Shown here: positions 35,919 to 44,305 of the stretch, in pieces
Layout: every line of letters starts with the position of its first letter
Numbering within the stretch: the stretch's first letter is position 1
Assembly (NCBI RefSeq): GCF_029504655.1
Contig: NZ_JAQFIL010000001.1
Location: forward strand, 3,539,001-3,603,000
Source of the DNA: Catalinimonas alkaloidigena
GTDB lineage: Bacteria > Bacteroidota > Bacteroidia > Cytophagales > Cyclobacteriaceae
Direction of reading: 5' to 3'
Length of the DNA stretch: 64,000 bases
Program-made: the position numbers and the translations under genes
Notes under the pieces: model-generated
What the model saw: the letters and a program-made list of their open reading frames with translations, nothing else
What the model was told of the DNA's origin: nothing
Database searches by the model: none

Positions 35919-36511
35919 TGGCTGGGGTTAGAATCAAAAAATTTACTGGCTCTGAGATTTTACAGTATTTAGATGATCTCGCTGCTTTGAGGATAGAGGT
36001 TTTTCGGAGCTTCCCATATCTTTATGATGGGAACGAAGCCTACGAAAAGGACTATCTTTCTACCTATACACGTGCAGAGGGCAGTGCTGTAATACTCGCT
36101 CTTGAGCATGAGGAAGTAGTCGGCGCCTCCACCTGTATTCCTTTAGTGGAAGAAACCGAAGCTATCAAAAAAGCTTTTGAAGGCACTGAATATCCGGTGG
36201 AGGACGTCATGTATTTTGGAGAATCCGTATTAAAGGAAAGCTACCGGGGAAGAGGGATAGGCGTAGAATTTTTTCGGCAAAGAGAAGGACATGCCCATAA
36301 TCTGAAGAAAAAATATGCTTCCTTCTGTGCTGTAGAACGCCGGGCAGACCACCCTCTCAAGCCGGAAAACTATAAACCTTTGCATGGTTTCTGGGAAAAA
36401 AGAGGTTACACCCGCCTGCCCCAGCTTGAAACTACCATGAGATGGAAAGATATAGATCAGCAACAAGAAACTGACAAAACATTTAAATTTTGGATCAAAG
36501 AACTTAGGTAG
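35918..36511 (+). CDS. GNAT family N-acetyltransferase coupled to tyrS
   Basis: A 197-residue protein overlapping the tyrS stop by one base (TGATG), so translation is coupled. The GNAT pattern is IFRSFPYLYDGNEAYEKDYL (typical N-terminal helix), AVILALEHEEVVGASTCIPL, then FGESVLKESYRGRGIGVEFF (acetyl-CoA motif RGRGIG) and GFWEKRGYTRLPQLETTMRW. Similar GNAT proteins beginning with a FPYLYxG segment are common. The substrate is unknown. Confidence 0.85.
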   Translation: MAGVRIKKFTGSEILQYLDDLAALRIEVFRSFPYLYDGNEAYEKDYLSTYTRAEGSAVILALEHEEVVGASTCIPLVEETEAIKKAFEGTEYPVEDVMYFGESVLKESYRGRGIGVEFFRQREGHAHNLKKKYASFCAVERRADHPLKPENYKPLHGFWEKRGYTRLPQLETTMRWKDIDQQQETDKTFKFWIKELR

Positions 36512-37069
36512 CTACCTCACTCCTTTTTCAGGAAATTTGGCGGTCTTTGTTCTGTAAAAAGCCTTAATTTCTTCTACATCTTTATCTCTGTCGCCCGTGG
36601 GCTGAAATACGGCTCCGATTCCAGCTTCTTTGGCTTTATAATCCAGGTAGCCTAATATGATCGGCACATTAGCCCTTTGGGCGGTGAAGTAAAATCCTGA
36701 CTTCCACTTCTCCACATATTTTCTTGTGCCTTCGGGTGTCACCAGTATGATTAGGTGATCTTCCTGATTAAAAATATCAACCATTTTATCCACGGTACTG
36801 GTTCTGCTCATTCCTTTTTTCTGGCGGTCTATGGGAAGTGCTCCCAGCGGGTTAAGGATAAGGCTAAGCGGAAACTTTACCCATTCTTTTTTGATGGTAA
36901 ACTTTACCGGAACCCTTAATATAAATAATGCTGCCCTTGCATATATGAAGTCCCAATTACTGGTATGCGGTGCAGCTACCATGACTGCTTTTTTTATATC
37001 AGTAGGTATATAGGAACGGGCTTTCCATCCGGTGATTTTGAAAATGATAATCGCAATAATTCTCCACAT
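36512..37069 (-). CDS. 1-acyl-sn-glycerol-3-phosphate acyltransferase-type (PlsC family) protein
   Basis: A 185-residue, short PlsC-like acyltransferase. The catalytic HxxxxD is in VMVAAPHTSNWDFIYARAAL, the substrate motif is FPLSLILNPLGALPIDR (G-x-x-x-I-D-R) and LVTPEGTRKY provides the EGTR motif. A hydrophobic N-terminal stretch anchors it. It probably acylates lysophospholipids or aminoacyl lipids; its short length and lack of further domains fit the small Bacteroidota type. It converges with the GNAT gene, the two being adjacent without a gap. Confidence 0.88.
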   Translation of the reverse strand: MWRIIAIIIFKITGWKARSYIPTDIKKAVMVAAPHTSNWDFIYARAALFILRVPVKFTIKKEWVKFPLSLILNPLGALPIDRQKKGMSRTSTVDKMVDIFNQEDHLIILVTPEGTRKYVEKWKSGFYFTAQRANVPIILGYLDYKAKEAGIGAVFQPTGDRDKDVEEIKAFYRTKTAKFPEKGVR

Positions 37070-37273
37070 GCCGAAAGATAAAAGTTTAATCGGGAATTTT
37101 GAACTCGTTTTTATGGAAGTCAGGGCGATTTGCTTTTTGTGAAAGTTGATCGGATGACCTTGTTTTCAGCTTCTTTTCACTTATATTCAGAAAAATGATC
37201 CTTCAGCAAATATTATTTGGCAAGACAATTGATTTACTTTAAACTTCAGTATTACGCAAACTTATTTTTTGTT

Positions 37274-37843
37274 ATGAAAAGATTCACTCTTCCCTTTTTT
37301 TGTGCCTTATTCTGTTTTTTATCTGCATGTGATGGTCCGGTTGGCCCTGAAGGTCCTATCGGTCCGCAAGGCCCTCCCGGTGAAGATGGTTTAGACGGTG
37401 TAAATATCCTGGGATCTGTATTTGAGATTGAAGGAGACTTCAGCAGTGAAAATGAATATGGCTTTGGCTTTGAGTTTCCCGAGGATGAAATAGAAGTTTT
37501 TGAGTCCGATGTAGTGCTTGTGTATATTTCATGGGAACAAATTGAAGTCACTGATGAGCCCCCGATTAACATCTGGCGACTACTACCCCAAAATGCTTTT
37601 TTAGATGGTGGTACACTTCAGTACAATTTTGACCATACTTTTGTGGATGTTAATATCTTTCTGGATGGGACTGTTGATTTAAGTACATTAGGAACTGAAT
37701 ATACCCAGGATCAGATTTTCAGAGTCGTCGTACTTCCTGCAGACTACTCAACTTCTAATGCCCGAAAGGACGTTGATTACAGCAATTATGAAGAAGTGAT
37801 TCGCACTTTTGGCTTAGATGACTCTGATGTAAAAAGATATTGA
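37274..37843 (+). CDS. Lipoprotein with short collagen-like repeat
   Basis: A 189-residue protein starting at the ATG at 37274; a TTG frame from 37217 would bury the signal. Residues 1-~17 are a lipoprotein signal ending in FLSACDGPVG (Cys). Immediately after the Cys, seven to eight Gly-X-Y triplets (GPVGPEGPIGPQGPPGEDGL) form a collagen-like stem. A predicted beta-rich domain follows (residues ~45-189). Such short stems probably project or trimerise a cell-surface domain. No known ligand. Confidence 0.75.
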   Translation: MKRFTLPFFCALFCFLSACDGPVGPEGPIGPQGPPGEDGLDGVNILGSVFEIEGDFSSENEYGFGFEFPEDEIEVFESDVVLVYISWEQIEVTDEPPINIWRLLPQNAFLDGGTLQYNFDHTFVDVNIFLDGTVDLSTLGTEYTQDQIFRVVVLPADYSTSNARKDVDYSNYEEVIRTFGLDDSDVKRY

Positions 37844-37869
37844 AGCTTAATTAATCACTTAGGCAGGCA

Positions 37870-38637
37870 CTAACTATGCAGGAGATTTTTGATTTCAGGC
37901 TCTTTGCTCTTTCCATATTTATAGCCTATTTCAAAAATCTCTTTAGACTTTTTGATGTCAAAAACTTTTATTTTTTTCAATCCGGGAGGCTCTAAAAACA
38001 GGTCACAATCACTGACATTATGATAGCTGTTGGCATTGATCGCCAACAGGAATGTTCTTTCAAACATAGTCTTCACATTGGTCAGTTTAAATGATTCGTC
38101 TACCGGATTGGAATGTAGCCCAATGATCTTTACATTTTTAGCCAGCAGTGGCTGGGTAGGAAAGTTATTAAGTACCCCCCCGTCTATATATAAGTTACCG
38201 TCAATATTAATGGGATCAAATATTACAGGAAGGCAAGAGGAAGCGATTAAGGGTTTTAAGAGTTGACCTTCACTGAAGTAAATACTTTTACCCTTACACA
38301 AATCAGTGGCACAAACAAAAAGTGGGATATTTAATGTAGAAAAATCGTCTTCCGGTAAGTACTTACGAAACAGTTCTACGGCGGAATCCATTCGTAACAA
38401 GCCCGTTTTACTTATTGCAGGTTTCAGCAGTTTGACCAGGCTAAGCTCTGAGATAATTTTTAATATTTCATCTACAGAATATCCATAACTAAATAATGCT
38501 CCTGCTATGGCCCCGGAACTGCTTCCGGAAATAATGTCAACGGGAACCTCAAACTCTAAAAGTGCTTTGATAATACCTAAATGAGCAATCCCCCTGGCTC
38601 CTCCACCTGATAGTACGAGACCAATTTTCATGTCCAT
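37870..38637 (-). CDS. Patatin-like phospholipase
   Basis: A 255-residue patatin-family hydrolase. The oxyanion loop GLVLSGGGARGIAHLGIIKA, the nucleophile elbow SGSSSGAIAGALFSYG (G-x-S-x-G) and the catalytic Asp in YIDGGVLNNFP (D-G-G) are all present. It hydrolyses membrane or storage lipids; the exact head-group preference is unknown. It has no signal peptide. It follows accA by 19 bp on the same strand and is probably cotranscribed. A start two codons later (MKIGLVL) is also possible. Confidence 0.9.
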   Translation of the reverse strand: MDMKIGLVLSGGGARGIAHLGIIKALLEFEVPVDIISGSSSGAIAGALFSYGYSVDEILKIISELSLVKLLKPAISKTGLLRMDSAVELFRKYLPEDDFSTLNIPLFVCATDLCKGKSIYFSEGQLLKPLIASSCLPVIFDPINIDGNLYIDGGVLNNFPTQPLLAKNVKIIGLHSNPVDESFKLTNVKTMFERTFLLAINANSYHNVSDCDLFLEPPGLKKIKVFDIKKSKEIFEIGYKYGKSKEPEIKNLLHS

Positions 38638-38656
38638 TGCGTGATCAGCGTATATC

Positions 38657-39601
38657 TTATTTAACTACGCCCATGGCAGTAAACTTTTTGATCCTTTGGT
38701 CAATTCTTTTTTCAGGAGAAAGTTTGCTGAGCAGTTTGATGCTATCCAAAAGGTATTTTTTTAATATGCCACTTTGTTTTTTCAGATCAGTGTGAGCTCC
38801 TCCCAATGGTTCTTCAATAATTCCATCTACAAGTTTAAACTTGAACATATCTTCTGCAGTAAGTTTCATAGCTTCTGCTGCTTGTTCCTTGTATTCCCAA
38901 CTTCTCCACAAAATTGTGGAGCAGTTTTCGGGTGAGATCACAGAATACCATGTATTTTCTAACATGAAGACTCTATCGCCAATTGCAATTCCCAATGCCC
39001 CCCCAGAAGCCCCCTCTCCTATTACTACGCAAATGACGGGCACCTTAAGCATAAACATCTCTTTCAGGTTACGGGCAATCGCTTCGCCCTGACCTCTTTC
39101 TTCGGCCTCTATACCAGGAAAGGCTCCGGGTGTGTCTATAAAGGTGACGATTGGCTTATTAAACTTTTCAGCCTGTTTCATAAGACGTAATGCCTTACGA
39201 TACCCTTCCGGATTAGGCATGCCAAAGTTTCTAAGCTGACGTTGCTTGGTATTTCTACCCTTTTGCTGGCCAATAAACATGATAGTCTGCCCGTCAATAC
39301 TTCCCAGGCCACCAACCATGGCTTTATCATCACTCACTGAGCGGTCACCATGTAGCTCTATAAAGTCAGAACAAAGCTCATAAATATAATCCAGCGTATA
39401 AGGACGGTCATTATGCCGTGAGATCTGGACTTTTTGCCAGCGGGTCAGATTCTGGAATGTTTCCTTTTTCAAGGTGAAAATTTTTTGCTCCAGGGATTTT
39501 ACAGCCTCAGTGACATCCACTCCACTCTCTTCAGCCATCTGCCTCATATCCGCTAATTTATTCTCCAGTTCCACAATGGGTTTTTCAAATTCTAATAGCA
39601 T
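38657..39601 (-). CDS. accA: Acetyl-CoA carboxylase carboxyltransferase subunit alpha
   Basis: About 314 residues from the ATG at 39601 (MLLEFEKP), which fits family N termini; a frame start at 39625 adds eight unusual residues. The blocks [60 protein letters not shown] and [20 protein letters not shown] match AccA. It carries out the transfer of carboxyl from biotin to acetyl-CoA with AccD to make malonyl-CoA, the first committed step of fatty acid synthesis. accD and the biotin genes are not in the window. Confidence 0.96.
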   Translation of the reverse strand: MLLEFEKPIVELENKLADMRQMAEESGVDVTEAVKSLEQKIFTLKKETFQNLTRWQKVQISRHNDRPYTLDYIYELCSDFIELHGDRSVSDDKAMVGGLGSIDGQTIMFIGQQKGRNTKQRQLRNFGMPNPEGYRKALRLMKQAEKFNKPIVTFIDTPGAFPGIEAEERGQGEAIARNLKEMFMLKVPVICVVIGEGASGGALGIAIGDRVFMLENTWYSVISPENCSTILWRSWEYKEQAAEAMKLTAEDMFKFKLVDGIIEEPLGGAHTDLKKQSGILKKYLLDSIKLLSKLSPEKRIDQRIKKFTAMGVVK

Positions 39602-39721
39602 AGTAATCCATTGATTGTTGAGCAAAACTAAGTGTTCTTGCAGTATTTACCAAAAGTAAAAAACAAGCTTCAAGCCTAAAGGAAGGCACATAAAAAAAAG
39701 TTAAATTATTTTTACTTGAGC

Positions 39722-39752
39722 ATTGTATTTAAAATCATTGCTTATATCTTTG
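39722..39752 (+). promoter_or_regulatory. Promoter of tRNA-Asp
   Basis: ATTG at 39722-39725, 19 bp of spacer and TATCTTTG at 39745-39752 match the Bacteroidota -33/-7 pattern (TTTG, 19-21 bp, TAnnTTTG) at the right distance from the tRNA (48 bp). Confidence 0.6.
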
Positions 39753-39799
39753 CAACACCAAAACGGAAAAGTAGAAAGTACTTTTCACACAAACTTCAA

Positions 39800-39873
39800 G
39801 GTCTGGTAGTTCAGTTGGTTAGAATGCCTGCCTGTCACGCAGGAGGTCGCGGGTTCGAGTCCCGTCCAGACCG
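39800..39873 (+). tRNA. tRNA-Asp (anticodon GTC)
   Basis: A 74-nt sequence that folds as a full cloverleaf: acceptor GGTCTGG pairs with CCAGACC, with discriminator G at 39873. The D arm is GTTCAGTTGGTTAGAAT, the anticodon stem-loop CCTGC-CTGTCAC-GCAGG has GTC in the loop, and the T arm is CGGGTTCGAGTCCCG. The 3' CCA is not encoded. Accessory DNA begins right after it. Confidence 0.96.
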
Positions 39874-39896
39874 CAAGACTCAAGTCAAATAATTGT

Positions 39897-39934
39897 AAAA
39901 CCGCTTAAACGTTAAATTTAAGCGGTTTTTTTTT
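39897..39934 (+). terminator. Rho-independent terminator of tRNA-Asp
   Basis: A 13-bp perfect stem, AAAACCGCTTAAA pairing with TTTAAGCGGTTTT, with a 7-nt loop and a long T run, lies 24 bp after the tRNA. Confidence 0.92.
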
Positions 39935-40000
39935 GTTTTTACCCTACCAAATTAAACCAAGTTAATTCGGATCAAGCAACAAATCTGGGGGACAGTAGTA

Positions 40001-40980
40001 CTAAGCATAGATTTTGGAAAGTCTGTAGAGGAAGAAGCTAATGTTTCTCACCCCTCTGAACTGTGACCTGAAAGCTTTGATTTTGGCATTGAAAGATTCA
40101 GCAGCAGCATTAGTACTTCTTCTATCAAAGAAGTTTAAGATAGTTTTATAGTGTTGCTGAATGGTTCTAGAGACTGTATTGAAAGATTTAAAGCCAGCTT
40201 TTTCTACCTGATCATACCATCTGGCCAGTCTGGTGAAAGCGACACCTTTCTCTTTAGTGTTTTGGTATATATGTCCTAGCTTTTGAGCTAATTCATAAGC
40301 TTGCTCAAGCTGTGGATAGAGTTTGAACAGGATTTCTGCCCTGTGGACTTGGGAAGACGTCCATTTGCTTTTGTCCTTGAAGAGCAGGTACCTGCTCCTG
40401 ACCAGTAGTTGTTTAGGAGTATCACCATTTTCTAACCTGTTGGCAACGAAGGTTCTGCCTACTTCTTTGCTCAATTCCATTTCTTGGTTCTCTTGCTCAA
40501 TAGCTTCCCAGCGATAAGCTATCCTCATTTCCTGAACTGCTTCATAAGCCAGTTTTTGCACATGAAAACGATCGGTGACTAAAACAGCTTTGGTAAATGT
40601 CTTAGTCACGATCTGTTCCATACTGGCCCCCATGGAATGGCCGCCATGTCTAAGGTGACTTCTTTGACCAGCCTCCTTTTTTCTAATGGGATCTTTCTAA
40701 GCAGGATAGACTTTACTCGTTCACTGTTAGTACCCTTGATCATTGCAATAAGGCAGCCTTTATTCCCCCTGGCCGCTTTGTTGGTGATCACTGTGTAAAG
40801 TTCACCCTGTGAAACTGCTGTTTCATCAATAGTGATATATTCACCAACATTCTCAGGAAAAACAACATAATCCTCGGCATGCTCTAACTGATCCCAATGC
40901 CTGTAGTCACTCAAATGAGCAGCATATTGCTCTTCTAATAACTTGCCGTTTATATGGAAGTAGTTGCCTAAGCTTTTACA
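40001..40980 (-). pseudogene. ISAon1 family transposase core, frameshifted
   Basis: The upper part (about 40606-40980) reads in one frame from C-KSLGNYF through YITIDETAVSQGELYTVITN (first catalytic Asp in IDET) to KRRLVKEVTLDMAAIP. The lower part (40001-40633) continues in another frame with MEQIVTKTF, VLVTDRFHVQKLAYEA (second Asp) and RRSTNAAAESFNAKIKAF (acidic residue). At the junction, about 14 bp (containing CCATGGGGG) appears inserted between DMAA and SMEQ; removing them restores one frame. No intact copy is present to confirm the insertion. Confidence 0.8.
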
Positions 40981-41338
40981 GCTTACCGGTGTGGTATCGA
41001 TGCAATGCTTTTAAAAAAGACGCGAATTCCATAGTCATTCGCGTGCCCTGAGCCACCAATTCCCAGTTTCTAAAAACTACCTTTCCTGTATCTTCATTCC
41101 ACCACCTTCTGCGTTTTACTTTCAGATAGCAGGCTTTACCGCGTATGGGAAAATCTTTTACAGTAATTTCTGCAAAATAGCCTTTGGAGATGAGGTTCTC
41201 ACCTGCATATTCCTCCGGATGCTGGTTCTTCTCTGCTAAACTAATAGTGTAGCTCTCTTCTGTCTTTTCTACTGAAGTAACTTCAAAATAGTCAAGCATC
41301 CCATCCGGTAGAAACAAAGAAATGATAGCTTTATCCAA
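40976..41338 (-). CDS. ISAon1 family transposase N-terminal region protein
   Basis: A 120-residue protein of the type encoded first in ISAon1 elements: LPDGMLDYFEVTSVEKTEE, YFAEITVKDFPIRGKACYL and KVKRRRWWNEDTGKVVFRNW, ending HRYHTGKL. The stop lies in the frame overlap with the transposase core, which continues in the -1 frame at GTAAAAGC, as in functional two-frame members. It probably contributes DNA binding. The core partner is broken, so it is now without function. Confidence 0.8.
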   Translation of the reverse strand: MDKAIISLFLPDGMLDYFEVTSVEKTEESYTISLAEKNQHPEEYAGENLISKGYFAEITVKDFPIRGKACYLKVKRRRWWNEDTGKVVFRNWELVAQGTRMTMEFASFLKALHRYHTGKL

Positions 41339-41415
41339 TGATTCTTTTTGACGGCTAAATTATACCCTACCAGCTCACTCCACAACTTTTACGCTTGATC
41401 CTAAATTTTGAGGAT

Positions 41416-41861
41416 TTATACTAATTTATATAGAGTTGGCTTCGAGATATTCATCATTTTACAAATTTCATTTACAGAGGGACTATCACCTTTATATAGT
41501 TGAACCAGACTTTTTTGTAGTCTGCCAGAAAAAGCTTTGGGCCTACATCCCCTTTTGCCACGTGAACGGGCGGCTTGTAGACCTGCCATTGTTCTTTCAC
41601 GAATTAAGTTACGTTCAAACTCTGACAAGGCACCGACCATATGGAATACCAGCTTTCCAGTTGCAGAACTAGTATCAATAGATTCTTTTAGACTGACTAA
41701 GCCTATCCCTCTTTCTTCCAGATATCCAGACCAGGACGAAGTGAGACAGAACCACTAATAGTGTCTACAATTATTTTATCACAATCTTCACTTTCAAGAG
41801 CATCTTTTTGAAAGTCGAGGTTATGTTCTAGGGTTGAGATTCTAGCATATCCTATTCTCAT
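41416..41861 (-). pseudogene. Serine recombinase/resolvase with internal deletion
   Basis: An N-terminal part from ATG 41861 (MRIGYARISTLEHNLDFQKD, with the catalytic-Ser region GYARIST) runs to VSLRPGLDI. It then jumps, in another frame, to LEERGIGLVSLKESIDTSSA, ATGKLVFHMVGALSEFERNL, IRERTMAGLQAARSRGKRG and a C-terminal HTH (NEICKMMNISKPTLYKLV). The ~40 residues normally between GLD and LEERG, including the conserved WRLDRLGRS helix, are missing. The gene is therefore a deletion-plus-frameshift pseudogene of a Hin/Tn3-type recombinase. Confidence 0.8.
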
Positions 41862-42026
41862 AACTAAAAGCTTAATTAACTCTAATCTAAAGAAATTAAC
41901 TTTATCTAGATTTTTTAACACAATTTCTTTAGATTATTTAGTAGTTATACAGTCAAATAAAGCAGATAAAAATAAAGGCTGACTGAGATAAAGAGAACGA
42001 ACGTATTATTAACCAACCTAGCAGCC

Positions 42027-42596
42027 ATGAACGAGATGTCTATTTTATCGCTCTTAAATGAGCAGAAAGAAGCTAATCAAGATGCCTACCAAGAAATTCA
42101 CCAAGCAATTGAACAGGATAAGGTACTCAATGAAGGATCATGGACCGGAGATGAAGCTATGAGTGATGAACAGGCTTTATTATATGCGGGGTTTAAACCA
42201 GAATCTATATTAGAGAGATTAGGTAAAAGGTCTTCATCTTTATTAATGGACTTAGAAAAAGAAAATCCTACTAAGTTTTATTTAGAGGAAGATATCAAAG
42301 AAGTAGCCTTATCATATGGACTTAAGTTTTTTAAAACGAATGATTTCCAGGGTGACCAAAAAAGCATATTTATAAAAGATATAAAGAGTTTTCTTAAATT
42401 CTTGGCATCATTAGAGGATAAAAGTGGAGGTGTTAGTCGTGTATTTCAACTACTTCACTCAACTAGATTTTATCTTCTTGGTTTACCTCAAACTTTTGAG
42501 GGAAAAGAATCTTCTTCTTCTAAAGCCCCTCTATTGTTCTACAATATTGGTGCAGATATTTATTACTTAGTAAGTAGTTATGACTCTTACCTTTAA
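42027..42596 (+). CDS. Unrecognised accessory protein, paralogue of the gene at 42920-43722
   Basis: A 189-residue protein of no recognised family. Its N-terminal part (LLNEQKEANQDAYQEIHQAI) is helical and charged. The middle contains YAGFKPESILERLGKRSSSL and FYLEEDIKEVALSYGLKFFK. The last part ends PLLFYNIGADIYYLVSSYDS. All these blocks recur in the gene 320 bp downstream, which continues with two membrane helices that this copy lacks, so this one may be truncated at its 3' end. It has no signal peptide. It lies in accessory DNA between a broken recombinase and a broken HsdM. Confidence 0.6.
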   Translation: MNEMSILSLLNEQKEANQDAYQEIHQAIEQDKVLNEGSWTGDEAMSDEQALLYAGFKPESILERLGKRSSSLLMDLEKENPTKFYLEEDIKEVALSYGLKFFKTNDFQGDQKSIFIKDIKSFLKFLASLEDKSGGVSRVFQLLHSTRFYLLGLPQTFEGKESSSSKAPLLFYNIGADIYYLVSSYDSYL

Positions 42597-42641
42597 GAAC
42601 ATTCTACACAGATAAACTTTGAAATTGTGATGCTTTAGGGT

Positions 42642-42851
42642 TTATTTTTCTTGTTTTTTTAGCGTGACCCCTTGGTTTAGCTTTTCATCTTTATTGCAAC
42701 TCCAACTTACAAAAAGTCCAAAGCCAATAGTGATAGATAATAGAGAAATAACTATCCAGCTCAGAATACTAAAGTCAAAAAAGAACAAAAGGTACAGTGC
42801 GAGGAGTAAAATTATATCGGTATCTTCTGAAATTTTTGTAATTGATTTCAT
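42642..42851 (-). CDS. Small two-helix membrane protein, possible
   Basis: A 69-residue frame on the minus strand between the two paralogues. It has a short polar N terminus (KSITKISEDTD), two hydrophobic helices (IILLLALYLLFFFDFSIL and WIVISLLSITIGFGLFVSW) and a Lys-rich tail. The composition is like a real small membrane protein, but no relative is recognised and it could be a chance frame in AT-rich DNA. Confidence 0.35.
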   Translation of the reverse strand: MKSITKISEDTDIILLLALYLLFFFDFSILSWIVISLLSITIGFGLFVSWSCNKDEKLNQGVTLKKQEK

Positions 42852-42919
42852 ATCAAACTACTTATATGAAGTAAAAACTGACTATATCGTGTTTACGTTA
42901 CCCTAACTTCCTATTACTC

Positions 42920-43722
42920 ATGAGTGAAGTATCTCTTCTGCATAAATTAGAACAACAGAAAGAAAAGAACCAAGAAGCCTACCAGTCATTATTCAACTCG
43001 CTCAATTTATCCCGTCTGGATCGTTATGACCAGCTTTCAGAGACAATCCAGACTGACTACCAAACACTTCGTCAGGCAGGTTTTGCTCCAGAATCAATTG
43101 TGGATGATTTGGGTAAGACTTCATTAAAACTTTTAATCCATTTTGGGAAAAAAAACCAGAGAAATTATACCTGGAAGATGATATTAAAGCTGTTGCCCAA
43201 ACTTATGGACTTAAATTTCTCCGGACTTCATATTTTAAAGGTAAGCACAAAGAATCTTTCCTTGATGATTTAAATGCTTTTCAGCAAAATCAATCTTTAA
43301 TTCATAAGAATAGTTATTTAGATAATCCGTTATCATCATATGATTACCAGTTATTAGGGCCATCAAGATCTTTTGATGACAACAATCATGTGGTATCAAA
43401 ACCACCCTTGCTATTTTATAATGTGGGAAAAGGCATTTACTTTTTGGTAAGTAATTATGACAATTGGGTCAATGAAGTTAGAAAAATCGTTTATTGGCCA
43501 CTTACAAGTTTCAACAGAACCCTTATCTACCTATTAATTTTGTTTTTTATTAGTTCTGCAATTTACTGGATATTTGGTAGTAAAATTTTTTTAGTGATAA
43601 GTATAATATGTGCTCTACTACAGATGTTTTTTATGCCTTTCGTGATGCTTTGTGATTGGGATCGCCCAAATACTTTTCCAGCGTGGTTTAAAAAAACTAT
43701 TTATCGCCTTGTGCCCTATTAG
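42920..43722 (+). pseudogene. Second copy of the unrecognised paralogue, frameshifted, with membrane tail
   Basis: Residues from 42920 match the upstream paralogue (EQQKEKNQEAYQSLFNSLN, LRQAGFAPESIVDDLGKTSL) until about base 43145. There the frame changes beside a run of G and A residues (TTTTGGGAAAAAAAACC). Reading on in the other frame restores the match (KLYLEDDIKAVAQTYGLKFL, PPLLFYNVGKGIYFLVSNYD) to 43722. The C-terminal part adds two membrane helices (LIYLLILFFISSAIYWIFG, VISIICALLQMFFMPFVML) and a tail. A one-base change in the homopolymer would restore one frame of about 267 codons. Confidence 0.7.
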
Positions 43723-43911
43723 GCATTGTAAATTAAACCTATCACTTAATTTACTTTTATGTCATTCCGTCAATATGAAATGCCAATGCTGAAAATTTCA
43801 AATGATTTATAACAAATTTTTAGGGAGCATCAATTTTGTATTTCAGTTGAAAGGCTAATTCATGAATTTTAAGTAATTGCACTAAACATACCACATCATG
43901 ATTCTGAATAG

Positions 43912-44241
43912 ATGAAGAAAAGACTAACCCTATCATGGTTTGAAGGCTTCCTGATGGATGCGTGCGGCATCCTAAGAGGAAATATGGGTGCATCTGAGTT
44001 TAAAGAATACATCTTTGGCATGCTTTTCCTCATAAGGCTATCTAACAAATTTGATCAGGACAAACAGATCCAATACAATGAGCTGAAAGCAAAAGGCTTA
44101 GATGACGACCCTATCTCTCAAGTCCTGGAAAAAGTGAATACCTACATGAGTCATCCCATATTTTACATAAAGGATGACAAAAGAAAAACCTCCTGTTTAG
44201 AGAAAAGTAACAGATCTAAACAAAAAGGTTTTTATGTATAA
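43912..44241 (+). pseudogene. Type I restriction methyltransferase subunit (HsdM), N-terminal remnant
   Basis: A 109-codon frame whose first ~60 residues match the HsdM_N domain: [21 protein letters not shown] and [16 protein letters not shown], which in full proteins precede the SAM-binding methylase. Residue similarity fades after [14 protein letters not shown] and the frame ends after an unrelated Lys/Ser tail. The methylase core and the HsdS and HsdR genes are absent, so only a remnant of a type I restriction system remains. Confidence 0.7.
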
Positions 44242-44305
44242 TAGCTATGCTAAAAATACTTAATTTTCCTCTGACCGTGCTGTAACGGCTGTGTTTTTTT
44301 CTTGT

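Larger units (their letters stand above)
39950..41362 (-). mobile_element. ISAon1-family element, inactivated
   Basis: The block holds the two reading frames of an ISAon1-type transposase. A perfect 10-bp direct repeat, TACCCTACCA, lies at 39940-39949 and 41363-41372, exactly around the element, and may be its target duplication; clear inverted ends were not found, so boundaries are approximate. The transposase core is frameshifted, so the element is dead. It begins about 75 bp after the tRNA-Asp. Confidence 0.55.

Noticed and set aside
41398..41412. The 14-mer ATCCTAAATTTTGA near 41.4 kb also occurs at about 50725-50738 by the IS remnant
   Set aside because: A 14-base match in AT-rich DNA of this size is expected by chance, and similarity does not extend on either side.
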